DNA of 64,000 nucleotides from Sipunculus nudus (lineage: Eukaryota > Annelida > Sipuncula > Golfingiida > Sipunculidae). Position 1 is the stretch's first letter. Every line of letters starts with the position of its first letter. Under the pieces are notes generated by a model, which saw only the letters and a list, made by a program, of their open reading frames with translations, was not told where the DNA came from and searched no databases. The stretch is from positions 51,967,624 to 52,031,623 of the forward strand of contig CM049308.1 in NCBI GenBank assembly GCA_026874595.1. The letters are read 5' to 3'. The position numbers were made by a program, and so were the translations under genes. Positions 1-11,579 of this stretch are shown one piece after another.

Positions 1-2580
1 AGGAGATTAATAAGAGTATTGACACTAACGGAAGATATATTATAACAGAATGTAAATTGAAGGACTTCACTGTATACTTTTTAATATTTATGCACCGAAC
101 TACGAAGCACAGCAGGTCTTTAATCAAAAAGTGTTGGAAGAAATTTTGGATATGTCTCAGAATTTAAAAATTTTGATCTATTTAGGGTGGAGATTTTAAT
201 GTACATCTTACTGAACTTGATGCTGATGGAGGCAAAATAAATGTGAAGCAGGCTTCAGTCAAACTTTTAAGTGTGATGGAAGTTTTAGATATTTGTGATA
301 CATGGCGTGTTAAACATGAAAATACACAGTCTTTTACATGAAGGTCACCAACTCCTTTAATTCGAAAGCACTTGGAATATTTCTTTATATCAAATTCTCT
401 TCAGTTACTTATTGAATGTTGTGAGATTATTTCTGCTGTAGGTACTGATCACTCAGCAGTCCTGTTAAAAGTAAATAAGTCAAAGCAAATCATCAGGGGA
501 TCGTCACATTGGTGTATTAATAATGATTTAATTAACGACAAAGAATACATAATTGCTTTCAGGTGTAAAATTGCTGAATGGAAAAATGAAGTTTAAAGTA
601 AAACAGCAAGATTTAAATGGGTTTACTTGAAATACAAAATAAGAGAGTACACTATTAAGTAAAGTAAAGATAAAGCTAGGAAGTTTAAAGGAAATGGTAA
701 AATATTAGAAGAAGAGGTTAATAAAATGGAACAAAACATAAAGAGTACAGAAACCATATCAAAATATGAAATGTAAAGTACAAGAACATTATGATAAGAT
801 AACAAGAGGTATTATAGTGAGATCTAGGGCACAGTGGTTGCATCATGGTGAGAGAGGTACAAAATACTTCTTGAACCTAGAAAAACATAATCATAAAAAA
901 AGGTGTTATAAGAATTCTGTCAAAAGACGGACAAGATATTGTTCCCCATGCAGCAGTCATGTCATTCATTAAGAATTCTTTTATTGATAAATACCAGAGA
1001 AAAGTAATTTATACTGAAAAAGAGTTCAACAGTTATTTTGAATGTCTTCCTGTACATGAGAATACTTTCAGTGAGTCTGAAGCAAAATCAGGTGGGAATT
1101 TAATTACAAGAAATGAAGTGTATTCCTGTTTGAATGCAATGAAGAATAATAAAACTCCAGGTAATGATGGATTGACAAAGGGATTTTATTTGGCTTTATT
1201 TAATGAACTTGGCCCATGCTTAAAAGATTGTTTGAATGAAAATTATGAACAGGGATCTCTGACATCTTCACAAAAGCAGGCCCTTGTTAAATTAATTCCT
1301 GAGCCAGGGAAAGATTTAAAACACTTAAGTGGTTGGAGACCAATACGTTTGTTGAATGTTGATTTAAAATTGTTGAGTAAAATACAAGTCAAAAGAATAG
1401 AAAGATATCTACCAAAATTAATAAAATATGATCAATATGCTTTTTTAAGGAAAGATATATTGGAGAACCGATCAGATTAATATGGGATGTGTTGCATTAT
1501 ACGGAATTTGAACATAAACCTAGAATTATGTTTGCAGCAGGCCCAGAAGCTGCTTTCGACAGTGTCGATCATGGTTTGTTTTATATATGAGACTTTTAAG
1601 GTATTTTGGTTTTGTTAGTGCTTTTAGCAGATGGATTAAAATATTACACACTGATGTACAAAGTTCAGTTATGAACAATGGCTTTTCCACAAGGTATTTT
1701 CAGTTAGAAAAAGGGACCCGGCAAGGTGATCCGCTTGCTCCATATTTATTTATCATTGTGTTAGAACTATTTGCAATCAAGATTAGAAATGACAACAATG
1801 TAAAAGGAATAGACATTGGAAACACAGAAGTCAAACTATGCATGTTTGTAGGTGATACAACATTATATGTTGAAAATGTTAAATCACTTGAAAATGTACT
1901 TTCGAGTAATTGAAAGATTTCAGTATTTTTATTCACCCAAGTTAAATTATACGATATCAGAGGTTGCTTGCATAGGATCTATAAAACATGTGACCAAAAA
2001 TTTGTATAATCTGAAATGGGTAGACCTCTCAAAAGCAACCATAAAAATACTTGGAATTCATTATTCTTATAATAAGGACTTGATTTAAAAAAAGAAAATT
2101 TTACACGTGTGGAAAATAACCTTGCAACAACTATGTCAATATGGAAAAGTCGAAATTTTTCAGTGTAAGGAAGGGCAGAAGTTGCCCGCACATTAGCTCT
2201 GTCAAAGGTTTTCTATGTGACAAATATGATGATACCGCCAAAAAACACGTTGAAGCATTTTAAAGACTTCTCTGTGACTTTATTTGGAGGGGAAAAACCT
2301 AAGGTTAAATATACTACAATAACGGGGAAATCTGAAAATGGGGAAAAAATGTCCCAGACATTGAGAGCGAGATAAAATCACAGAGAATTCTGTGGGTCAG
2401 GAGGTTAGTTTGTAATCAGTCGTCTATGATTACCGAGATACTGGATTACAAGTTAAGGAACATTGGTGGATTAAGATGTGTTAGAAGTAATTTTGATGTT
2501 AGTATTCTACCAACTGATTTACCTAACTTTTATATCAGGTGTTTTGAAGACTGGGTAAATTATGTGTCAGTGGAACCAAC
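1..2580 (+). pseudogene. L1/Tx1-like LINE ORF2 remnant, endonuclease plus reverse transcriptase (5' part)
   Basis: Degenerate non-LTR retrotransposon polyprotein that would nick target DNA and copy its RNA into the site. An APE-type endonuclease is visible: GGDFNV from about 186, ending in the catalytic TDHS box at 444-455. The RT domain follows at 960-1915, with fingers/palm motifs such as TPGNDGLT and GWRPIRLLNVD, a decayed FDSVDHG palm motif near 1555, and a GTRQGDPLAPYLF block. The catalytic FADD box reads FVGD (1845-1856), so one catalytic Asp is lost. Many stops and frameshifts separate the open pieces (372-596, 766-972, 959-1480, 1587-1913, 2426-2611). The frame breaks off at 2580, where a pearl-like element is inserted, and resumes at 5859. 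The 5' end lies outside the window. The clade (L1/Tx1) is assigned by motif style; element name unknown. Confidence 0.85.
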
Positions 2581-3245
2581 AAGTGACCCAGGGGTCATGA
2601 CGCTCAGCTGACCAGGAAGACATTGACAAAAGTAATTTTATCATATGAATGTCAAATTTGAATGAAATACTTTTTCCAAACTTGACCTTTTGTATAAAAT
2701 CATCCAATACTCATTGGGGTACTATGGAGCTCTGTAGTATGAAGGATATGGGTAACAGACACCTATTTTCAAGGTTTACAAGATGACTTTTCAGGGGTCT
2801 CCCAGCATGTCAAAAAATAAAATTCTAGGTCCAGTTATTATGATTTGTGCCCTGTTTACAGATGACCAAATGTTTAAAGATCACAAAAGTAGAGAATAAA
2901 AATCGTAAAAAATAATTAAAATATAGGTGGCGCCACCAATCTCCAGAAATTGATGAAACACTCCATGAACAATATCCATGCAAAGAATCATGGTGATTAA
3001 TGCATTAGTTCAGATACTTGAGCTTTTGTATTAAATTTTGCATTATTCTGGGGGGTACTTCAGAACCCCATAGCTCGAAGAATATAGGTCACAGTGACCT
3101 AATTTCAGGTTTACAAGGAGAATTTCCATAGACCTCCCAGGATTTAAAGTAAGAAGATTCCCGGTCTAGCGGTTACGATTTGTGCCCTGTTAACAGACAG
3201 ACGCCTGGATGGCCAGACGGATGACGGACAAAAGGTGATCCCTAC

Positions 3246-3278
3246 AGCTCAGATGACTTTCAGTCAACTGAGCTAAAA
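3246..3278 (+). repeat. Internal pearl-like 3' terminal hairpin
   Basis: AGCTCAGATGACT, TTC loop, then AGTCAACTGAGCT and AAAA, preceded by CAGACGGATGACGGACA. It is a full 3' end lying inside the composite block, with another core unit starting directly after it. Confidence 0.75.
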
Positions 3279-3762
3279 ATTGAAAAAATACAGGTGGCGC
3301 CACCAGAATGCAGAAACTGATGAAACATTTCATGATCAATATCCATGCAAAGAATCATAGTGATCAATATAATAATTGTTCAGATACTTAGCTTTTGTAT
3401 CAAATTTTCCATTATTCTGGGGGGTACTTCGGAGCCCCATAGCTCAGAGGTTATGGGTAACAGAGACCTAATTTCAAGTTTTTAAGGAAACTTTTCATGG
3501 GCCTCTCAGCATGTCAAGAGAGAAGATTCTAGGTCCAGTTGTTACGATTTGTGCCTAGTTTACCGATGACCGCATCTTATTAGGTCTCAAAAATAGAGAA
3601 AAAAATTAGTAAAAATAAAAAAAATACAGGTGGCGCCACCATAGTGCAGAAACTGATGACACATTCCATGATCAATATCCATGCAAAGAATCATGGTGAT
3701 CACTGCAATAGTTGTTTAGATACTTGAGCTTTTGTATCAAATTGTCCATTATTCTGAGGGAT

Positions 3763-3795
3763 ACTTCAGATGACTTACAGTCAGCTGAGCTAAAA
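3763..3795 (+). repeat. Second internal 3' end, fused to a core unit
   Basis: TTCAGATGACTTACAGTCAGCTGAGC followed by TAAAA. The left hairpin arm is joined directly to a core GGATACTTCAGA stretch, without the usual microsatellite, suggesting a deletion or template switch between core and terminus. Confidence 0.6.
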
Positions 3796-5858
3796 ACACT
3801 TAATGTTCAATATCCATGCAAAGAATCATGATGATCTCCGTATTAGTTCAGATTCTTCAGCTTTTGTATCAAATTGTCCATTATTCTGAGGGATACTTCA
3901 GAGTCCTATAGCTTGAAGGATATGGGTAACAGAGACCTAATTTCAAGTTTCCACAGGCACTCTTCATGGGCCTCCATGCATGACAAGAATGAAGTTTCTA
4001 GGTCCAGTTGTTGCAATTTGTACCCTCTTGATAGATAACATAGGTGGCGCCACCAGTCTGCAGGAACTGATGGAACATCTCATAATCAATATGTATGCCA
4101 AAAATCATGACCATCAGTGATGTAGTCATTGAGATATTGAAGTTTTTGTATGAAATTTTTGACTACTCTGGGGGGGTACTTTGGGGCCCCATAGCTCGAA
4201 GGATATGGGTAACAGAGACCTAATTTCTGGTTTCCATGGAGACTTTTCATAGGTCTTCTAGTGTGTTGAGAATGAAGATTCTAGGTCCAGTCGTTACTAT
4301 TTGTGCCATGCTAACAGATGACAGCATCCTTAAAGGTCTCAAAAATAGAGGAAAAAATCGTAAAACATCTAACGATACAGGTGGCGCCACCAGTCTGCAG
4401 GAACAGATGACACATCTCATGATCAATAGTTATGCCACAAATCATGACCATCATTCAAGTAGTTAATGAGATATTGAAGTTTTTCATAAATTTTTTACTT
4501 TTCTTGGGGGTACTTTAGGGCTCCATAGCTCGAAGAATATGGGTAACAGAGACCTAATTTTGATTTCCATGGAGACTTTTCATAGGTCTCTCAGTGTGTC
4601 GAGAATGAAGATTCTAGGTCCAGTCGTTATGATTTGTGCCACGTTAACAGATGACAGCATCCTTAAAGGTCTCAAAAATAGAGGAAAAAATCGTAAAAAA
4701 TCAAACAATACAGGTGGCGCCACAAGTCTGCAGGAACTGATGGAACATTTCATAATCAATATGTATGCCAAAAATCATGACCATCAGTGATGTTGTTATT
4801 GAGATATTGAAGTTTTTGTATGAAATTTTTGACTACTCTGGGGGGGGGGGGTACTTTGGGGCCCCATAGCTCAAAGGATATGGTTAACAGAGACCTAATT
4901 TCTGGTTCCCAAGGATATTTTTCATAGACCTCTCAGTGTGTCAAGAATGAAGATTCTAGGTCCAGTCGTTACGATTTGTGCTATGCTAACAGATGACAGC
5001 ATCCTTAAAGGTCTCAAAAATAGAGGAAAAATCGTAAAAAATCGAACAATAAAGGTGGCACCACAAGTCTGCAGGAAGTGATGACACATCTCATGATCAA
5101 TAGTTATGCCACAAATCATGACCATCAATCAAGTAGTTAATGAGATATTGAAGTTTTTGTATGAAATTTTTTACTTTTCTTGGGGGTACTTTGGGGCTCC
5201 ATAGCTCAAAGAATATGGGTAACAGAGACCTAATTTCTGGTTTCCATGGAGACTTTTCATAGGTCTCTCAGTGTGTCAAGAATGAAGATTCAAGGTCCAG
5301 TCTTCACGATTTGTGCCTTGTTAACAGATGTTTACATTTTGAAAGGTCTCAAAAATAGAGAAAAAAATTCGTAAAAAATTGAACGATACAGGTGGCGCCA
5401 CCAGTCTGCAGGAACTGATAGAACATCTCATGATCAATATGTATGACAAAAATCATGACCATCAGTCAAGTATTTAATGAGATATTGAAATTTTTGTTTG
5501 AAATTTTTTACTTTTCTGGGGGGTAGTTTGGGGCCCCATAGCTGGAAGGATATGGGTAACAGAGACCTAATTTCTGGTTTCCATGGAGACTTTTCATAGG
5601 TCTCTCAGTGTGTCGAGAATGAAGATTCTAAGCCAGTCATTACGATTTGTGCCTTGTTAACAGTTGTTCACATTTTTAAAGGTCTCAAAAATAGAGAAAA
5701 AAAATTAGGATGTCAAGTAAGAAGATTCCAGTTCTAGCGGTTACGATTTGTGCCTGGTTAACGGACAGACAGACAGACAGACAGACGGACAGACAGACGG
5801 ACGACGGACAAAGAGTGATCGCTATAGCTCAGATGACTTTCAGTCAGCTGAGCTAAAA

Positions 5859-6783
5859 ACACATGAGGATGTTCTTTATCAGTTTGTGTGGAACAACAAA
5901 TATATAACTAAGAATGAAATATCTGTGTAAAATAATAGAATGCACAGTTTGGGCATTTGTTATGTTAAGGATTTATCTGATGAGAAAGGAGTATGGAAAA
6001 TATATGATGTATTTAAGAAAAGTCCCCTTGATTATATGTACTGGAAAGCATTGAGGAATGCAATACTGTATCGCTGGAAAATAATGTTTATGAACTATGA
6101 AATATAATCAACAGAGGTTGATACAGATATTATTGTAACAACTGAAGGAAATCAGTCCATGGACAAATTAAATTCAAATAAAATATATGGCACATTAATT
6201 GAAAAAATATGGAAACCTCCTACAGCTCAGAATTTTTTTAATACATTGAACACGAAAAATAATATTGATATTTATTGGAAAGATGTGTACGAAGGTATCT
6301 ATAGAACAACAATGGATACATATATGAGAGAATTCAAGGACAAACTATTGAATAATTACATTCAACTGAATGAGCATCTGTATACGTGGACAATAAAGGA
6401 AACACCCAAATGTTCATATTTAACTATAATGAAAGTATTGTTCATTTGTTTGAATGTACAGTTGCCAAAAACCTTTATTTTAGAATACACTCATGGTTGC
6501 AAAATAGTGATATTAATATGCCAGACCTATCACTAGATGTTATATTGTATGGTATACTCCCAGTCACCTCGAACAACATGCTGATTAACCAGATCTTGAT
6601 GTTATATAAATATGTTTTGTATATGCAAAGAGAGGACAATCCAGCTGCTTTGTTTTCAGTATTCCAGAGGATTTTAACCAAGACGGAGGTTACAGAAAGG
6701 TTTTTAGCACATGAAAAAGGTTTAAAGTCTAAACATACTTTGAAATGGGGTAAATTAAGAGATGCATGTGATCTAGACTATTG
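5859..6783 (+). pseudogene. L1/Tx1-like LINE ORF2 remnant, C-terminal part
   Basis: Continuation of the LINE interrupted at 2580. The segment before the insertion ends in CFEDWVNYVSVEPT; this one opens with THEDVLYQFVWNNKYI, the usual join in the post-RT region of L1/Tx1 ORF2. Further conserved-looking blocks follow: LGICYVKDLSDEKGVWK near 5950, FKKSPLDYMYWKALRNAI near 6015, and a C-terminal stretch with GTLIEKIWKPP, two overlapping frames at 6159-6536 and 6386-6784. Stops and at least one frameshift make it non-functional. Confidence 0.75.
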
Positions 6784-6955
6784 AATTTTGGATTTTTGAA
6801 TTTGTGGTCAGAATGGCCTTCAATTGTTAGTCTTGTGGAGTCCTGTACAATGTAAATTATCTGTATATCATGTCATTTGTGTTATAGATTTAATCGCCGA
6901 TGATAAATTTAGAAGGTTGAGTTAATTCAACAATCTGAGGCGGAAAAAAAGTTTG
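6784..6955 (+). other. Probable LINE 3' UTR
   Basis: AT-rich sequence following the last LINE codon and ending in an A-rich stretch near 6945-6950. It is assigned to the LINE only by position. Confidence 0.35.
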
Positions 6956-7551
6956 ACAATCATATCTCCCCAGACTGCAGATGCACTCTGCTCATATATG
7001 AAAATGGAGCTTGTAGTAGCGATTAGATGCTGCCATGTGGCTGGCTGATCTATAAGAATAAGTGGAGACGTCAGCAATTAAGGGGAACACTCCCGTGTAT
7101 TATCAACATTTGACTATAAAGAGAAAAGATGAATATGCCAAGCGTTTTCTAGAACCGCTGTCGATGACATGTTAAAAACCGTGCCTTTGTGCATTTTCAT
7201 GTGCGAAAATGCGTGAAAAATAGGCGTTTCAATGTGAACTGGCAGACTCATATATTTGTACAGCGGATCTAGCAGATCTTCCACAAAAGGATGCTGATTT
7301 ATCCCGATCAAAGCAGCCCCTATACGCTGACGGACACAAGGAAATACCCGAGAAACATAAACATATGACTAAGAGGCGATTTTAAAGGGAATTATACAAG
7401 GGTCAGTGCCACCTTGAATGAGATTTCCCATCTTGAGATGTCGACGAAAAAAGCAATCCGTAACTGCTTCTGTGCAATCCCAAAATAATATGTTGTAATC
7501 TGCAACTGGCTTGATTTAAAAAGCTAATCATCATACTATAATTCACGGGAA
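6956..7551. other. Unassigned sequence
   Basis: No recognisable gene. A short minus-strand open frame (7114-7311) has no visible domain. Confidence 0.4.
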
Positions 7552-7887
7552 TCTGTTTGTCTGTCCGCATGGGAATCTGTTTGTCTGTCCGGATTCATTC
7601 GCACGCTACGGATCGCACGGTCGTCAAACTTCGTGGGAGGGTGCCTCTTGGTCCGGGGAAGAACGAGTTTATATTTTTTAGGCGTTTGGTCAAGAAATGG
7701 CCTCAAAATCGATAAAAATATTATGGGTTTAATACCTGCGGTGTGCCATGGCCATTCTCACATAGTGCGCCCGCGTCGTCCGGATTCTACTCTCGCTAAC
7801 CAATCAAATCAAACCTGACATAGTCTGCCAAACATTCACTACGCGTCGGCCTTTTCTAAGCAGTCCGCTAGGTCAATACAAATGAAT
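7552..7887. repeat. Unidentified repeat with a short direct duplication
   Basis: GGGAATCTGTTTGTCTGTCC occurs twice in a row at about 7550-7590. A GC-richer stretch follows (7600-7660, 7740-7800). It resembles dispersed repeat sequence rather than a gene; no family recognised. Confidence 0.4.
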
Positions 7888-8220
7888 GTTGTTGTGGGTT
7901 CACCGCGGGTACGGATTTAGGCCGGGAACATCTCACCACTGCCCATATCGGCAATTTTGGCACAAGTGAATCATGTTGCGGGTTAATCGTTGGGACGAGT
8001 TGTTGTGGGTTAACCGCGGGGACGAATTTAGACCGGGAACATCTCACCACTGCCCATATCGGCAATTTTGGCACAAGTGAATCATGTTGCGGGTTAATCG
8101 TTGGGACGAGTTGTTGTGGGTTAACCGCGGGGACGAATTTAGACCGGGAACATCTCACCACTGCCCATATCGGCAATTTTGGCACAAGTGAATCATGTTG
8201 CGCGTTATTCGTTGGGACGA
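7888..8220 (+). repeat. 111-bp minisatellite, three units
   Basis: Units begin at 7888, 7999 and 8110, each starting GTTGTTGTGGGTT and containing CGGGAACATCTCACCACTGC and CATATCGGCAATTTTGG. The period of 111 bp is a multiple of three, so the minus strand stays open across it (7868-8263), giving a 37-residue repeat (LVPKLPIWAVVRCSR core). No start context or homology supports expression. Units 2 and 3 are almost identical, unit 1 slightly diverged. Confidence 0.9.
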
Positions 8221-8364
8221 TTTTGGACGCGGAACATCTCACCCCTCGCCACATTTGTGTCACTGCATTTCAAACGCGCACGCCATGTCAGTGCTTACTC
8301 ATAATTTAAGAAAAGTGTGGATGCAGGTACTGATATGGGTATATTCTAGTAAAAATAACCTGTG

Positions 8365-9300
8365 TCACAGCTGCCATATATTTTGAGTTTTGTGGGTGAC
8401 AAGTCGGAGGAATCCTGCAGTGCTCCTTGGCACAGAATACCTAGAGACTCTCTCACCTGAAAACAGAAACAATGTAGTTTTAATCTTTCTATTTTGCCAG
8501 AACCATTCACCCTGCATGACCAAGAAATGTTGTAAGTTAGAGTGACGCATTCCCAGGCCTTTTAATTTTTTATAGAATGTGCACATGTTGTGGCACCAGT
8601 AACCTGGTAACATGTTTCCTTTTGAGTGTTTGGCATCATCTTGTACGAACCCTGTAAATCATTTTCAGTGTACGTCTGTATACAGGGTTGCCCCTGCATG
8701 TAGTATCTGCAATGCGCTTCGCAATCTGTCATGACTATACAAATAGCAAGTGCTGGTAAGTCCCGTGAAATTGTGCCAGTTGAAGTGTACAATGGGGCTG
8801 TTGCAGAATCAGGTACATCCTGTTCCAGTTTCCACCGAGGGAGCGAATCTGCAGCATGATCTTTGACGAGCATTTTACCCTAAACTTTTCCACTCTGAAA
8901 AGGGTATGAGGCCAAAGCTTAGGTTTGCTTGAGTCCACAGCAAGGTGGGTCCTTTGATCACCAGCCATCTTTTCAAGATGTTCAGCATCTAACAAGTCAG
9001 TGTGAAAACGGTTGAAAATAGATGCACCGAACTCTTGTCTGCCAGCAATGGGTCCGCTAAGTGTTCAAGCAGCATACAGTTCTCTTCATACACACCACCT
9101 AATGCCGTTTCCTGTATGATGCTGATCAATGGGGTTTCAGCCTGACCATGTAACTTACTCAACAGGACGTTATGTGGAAACACGAACACCCACTTCCTGG
9201 TGGTGAAACAACTATCCCACATCCCCATGAAGCAGATTACTAACTGGTGGGAACTAGTAAAACTCACAAGAGGCAATGACCTGTGTGGCAAAAATAGATA
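8365..9300 (-). pseudogene. Unrecognised frameshifted coding remnant
   Basis: On the minus strand four open frames follow one another (8989-9291, 8735-8995, 8562-8873, 8365-8613), overlapping in shifted phases as expected of one decayed reading frame. Pieces with protein-like composition: KWVFVFPHNVLLSKLHGQAE, then HTDLLDAEHLEKMAGDQR, VDSSKPKLWPHTLFRVEK, and MTDCEAHCRYYMQGQPC. No family is recognised. It could be a transposon protein or a host-gene retrocopy; no introns or poly-A tail were identified. Confidence 0.35.
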
Positions 9301-10154
9301 ATTGCTGTTCTCAGCAAAACGACAGACCAGTTATCTTAATAGAAAGTATAGGTATTTTATCAAGTATGAGCACCTCGGCGCCTGACAGTGGCAAAATGAT
9401 CATCGCGTGTTATACCGACCGTCCAGTAGTCCAGCCCGCCTAAGGATCAAGAGATGTTGTATTTAAGATGATGCTTTTTTATGGTGTGAACCTAGACCCA
9501 ATTTTACAATTTGCCTAATCCCTCTGTTTTTAGGGCATTCAAACTGCATATTTTAAAAGTGTTGCCAAACCTGAAGAATCCTGCTATTTCCCAAAGCCTG
9601 TGAATGGAAGGTCACCAGGAGGTCACGCGCTGTGTTCAGAGCGTACATCAGGCCTCTACTATAAGCCACATACTGTTAATGTAACAATTCACAGGTTGAA
9701 TAAACAAGACGAATCGGCTTACAGCTATATATTTTAAAAAATAGCTGTACTGTTGAAATTCCTTATTTTCTGCTCTTATTTACTCGCTATTTTATAAGCT
9801 TGGACAAAATCTATCCCAAATCAATATAATAGGTTTTACCGTTTTACAGTGCAAAACTGCAAGGCTGGATTCAGGATTTAGGCAAAGTGGAGGATGTACA
9901 ATCAGAGGACAAAAGGTTCCAATGTCCAGAAGAGTTGGGGATCCATGCCTCAATTTTCTATGAAACCCTTAAAAAAAGCTTGCTTCAGCTGTAAAAAGTT
10001 TTGACCCTCTCCCTTTATCCGCTTCTTAACTTAATAAGTGCATTAGATATTGTCTACAGACCACCAATTCCAATGTTGAAATGACATTTAGGCAGTTGTC
10101 CAATTGTGCATACATTGGTCCTAAGTTTTATAAAGTTATATTATATGTCAAAAG
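9301..10154. other. Unassigned; contains a ~95-bp repeat shared with 38187-38281
   Basis: At 9558-9650, TGTTGCCAAACC, GGAAGGTCACC and AGGTCACGCGCTGTGTTCAG match 38187-38281 in the same orientation with moderate divergence. The remainder is AT-rich with no gene seen. Confidence 0.5.
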
Positions 10155-10380
10155 GTATATCGGCGCGGTGTTGAGATCTATTTACGCGGCCGACCGTAGG
10201 AATCTTGCACGGCACCCGTATGACCTCTAAATCGGCCGGCCGTATGGCCAGTAGATCGGCCCTTGAGGCTAAATGCCGTGGGAATGAGGAATACTCCTTG
10301 CAGTTTATCGGCCGTACTCCCGCACATCGGCGTACCGTGGGGGCGCGGCAGGTCCGCAGACTTGTGATGTATATACACCC
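10155..10380. other. GC-rich island
   Basis: A sharply GC-rich stretch (ATCGGCCGGCCGTATGGCC near 10231) in AT-rich surroundings, open in several frames on both strands, which is expected of GC-rich non-coding DNA. Possibly part of an unidentified repeat. Confidence 0.4.
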
Positions 10381-10772
10381 CTTACGCAAATTTTAAAGGC
10401 ACGATCATTGCGCACTTTGGCTTTGACATGTACCACATATGCCACATATACCGCCTCAACGCTTTAGAGTGCAACATATTGGACTGGATCTAGAGCATGA
10501 AATGAACAGCAAACAGCCATTTTGGCTGCACTTGACTTTTGATGGACACCCTAGCTCTTCGTCTTCCTCTTCACAATATAGGGGATCATCCCTTGGTTCA
10601 GCTTCTCTCTGGGTTCCTCACATATTTATCTCGATGTTGGCCATTCTTTAGCCCATCCTTTCATTCCCTTTTGATTTACCCCCATATGGCATGTTTCCTC
10701 CTTGATCCTCTTCGACTGATATGAAATTACCAAGAGCTCCGGCGCCTTTTCATTCCCACAAAATGACACCCG

Positions 10773-11084
10773 CTAACTTGCTGTGACTGCTCGTGCGCCG
10801 TGTTCTCGCCTTGCGGCTGCTTTACGAGTACCGCACGATTGATAAAAAAACTCATTGTGGACGCATTTTCCGGGAGCTAATTTTATCCCTAGGACAGAAT
10901 AAGCATTTAAAATGTTAGATTCCTTATCTGGAAATCTTTCTGGGATGTTTGAAATCAGTGAACTTATGGAATCTGTCTTGAAAGACTTGTGATTGCCCTT
11001 CCTTTGCAAGATGTGGATATTGCTTTCACATGCTCGAAGACAGTTTTTGCAGGATTCCCACAAAAACGCGCCTTGGATCATACC
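10773..11084 (-). CDS. Candidate internal/terminal exon with Cys-rich N-terminus
   Basis: Minus-strand open frame bounded upstream by a good splice acceptor (ATCAGCAG before GGTATG, exon 5' end 11084) and ending in a stop at 10773. The product has ESCKNCLRACES near its start, later SSLISNIPERFPDKESN, LGIKLAPGKCVH and a basic tail GTRKAAARREHG. The C-x2-C start and the later LGI-L-x3-C block recall the N-terminal zinc modules of zinc-finger and transposon proteins, but the second Cys pair is incomplete. Function unknown; could be a fragment of a mobile element protein. Confidence 0.35.
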   Translation of the reverse strand, partial: GMIQGAFLWESCKNCLRACESNIHILQRKGNHKSFKTDSISSLISNIPERFPDKESNILNAYSVLGIKLAPGKCVHNEFFYQSCGTRKAAARREHGARAVTAS

Positions 11085-11579
11085 CTGCTGATGTAATAAT
11101 TATTACTATAGGGGTCTTTACACAGCCTATCATCTCATATGAATGTTATATCATTAAGGTACTTTAGTACATTTAGGTAGTGCATTAAGGTACAAGTATA
11201 TTATAATTGGCCATATTGTACCATAACTGCTCAATATTAAGAGGGAACTGTTATATTCACGAGAATATAGGTGCAATGAACAAAGACTAAATGTTGACAA
11301 ATACATAAGGACCAGCAAATTACCTCAAATGAATGTTATTTCATTTGGGTACTAGTACATTAAAAAGGTACAAGTACACGGTATTGGGCCAAAATATCCA
11401 ATATTGAGAGAGAACTGCAAAATACTGCACTTCCTTAAGGATGTTATTATCAAAGAATACTATTGACATGTTAAGTATAATGTAACATGAAAAAATGTCA
11501 TGCTGTATGGCTATGTTGATATGTTATGTCAGATCTGATTGTTATTGCTGAGTTGAGGTCCGATTAAGATTCTTCAGAA
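11085..11579. other. AT-rich sequence without recognised features
   Basis: Contains two related stretches (GAATGTTAT..TCATT..GGTAC near 11140 and 11325) that look like a diverged local duplication. No gene seen. Confidence 0.4.

Larger units (their letters stand above)
2690..5700 (+). repeat. Tandem array, eight ~335-bp core units with GGTGGCGCCACC
   Basis: The palindrome GGTGGCGCCACC or a near variant recurs at 2926, 3293, 3629, 4043, 4380, 4713, 5054 and 5391. Spacing is 333-341 bp except 367 and 414 where extra end pieces intervene. Each unit also holds a GGGGTACTT..GCCCCATAGCTC stretch, GGATATGGGTAACAGAGACC, and AGAAGATTCTAGGTCCAG. Short open frames here (4236-4466, 4539-4790, 4922-5128) repeat with the unit and are not genes. 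Confidence 0.9.
2581..5858 (+). mobile_element. Composite pearl-like (HINE-type) non-autonomous element with tandem ~335-bp cores
   Basis: Inserted into the LINE above. The 5' end carries GTGACCCAGGGGTCATGAC followed by GCTCAGCTGA. The 3' end carries a GACAGACAGACGGAC-type microsatellite, then a hairpin AGCTCAGATGACT-TTC-AGTCAGCTGAGCT (5826-5854, one mismatch) and AAAA. The 5' subterminal GCTCAGCTGA is the exact inverse of TCAGCTGAGC in the 3' hairpin. Subterminal inverted repeats, a core tandem repeat, a microsatellite and a terminal hairpin are the plan known for bivalve pearl elements and HINE-type Helitron relatives. No protein is encoded. Two extra 3' ends lie inside (3246-3278 and 3763-3795), so the block is built from several fused copies. 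The same ends bound a simpler copy at 25331-26270. Confidence 0.85.

Noticed and set aside
4236-5128. Similar open frames repeated along the array
   Set aside because: They recur with the 335-bp unit and are by-products of the repeat.
7888-8220. CRISPR-like array
   Set aside because: Units are contiguous 111-bp repeats without spacers, in a eukaryotic genome.
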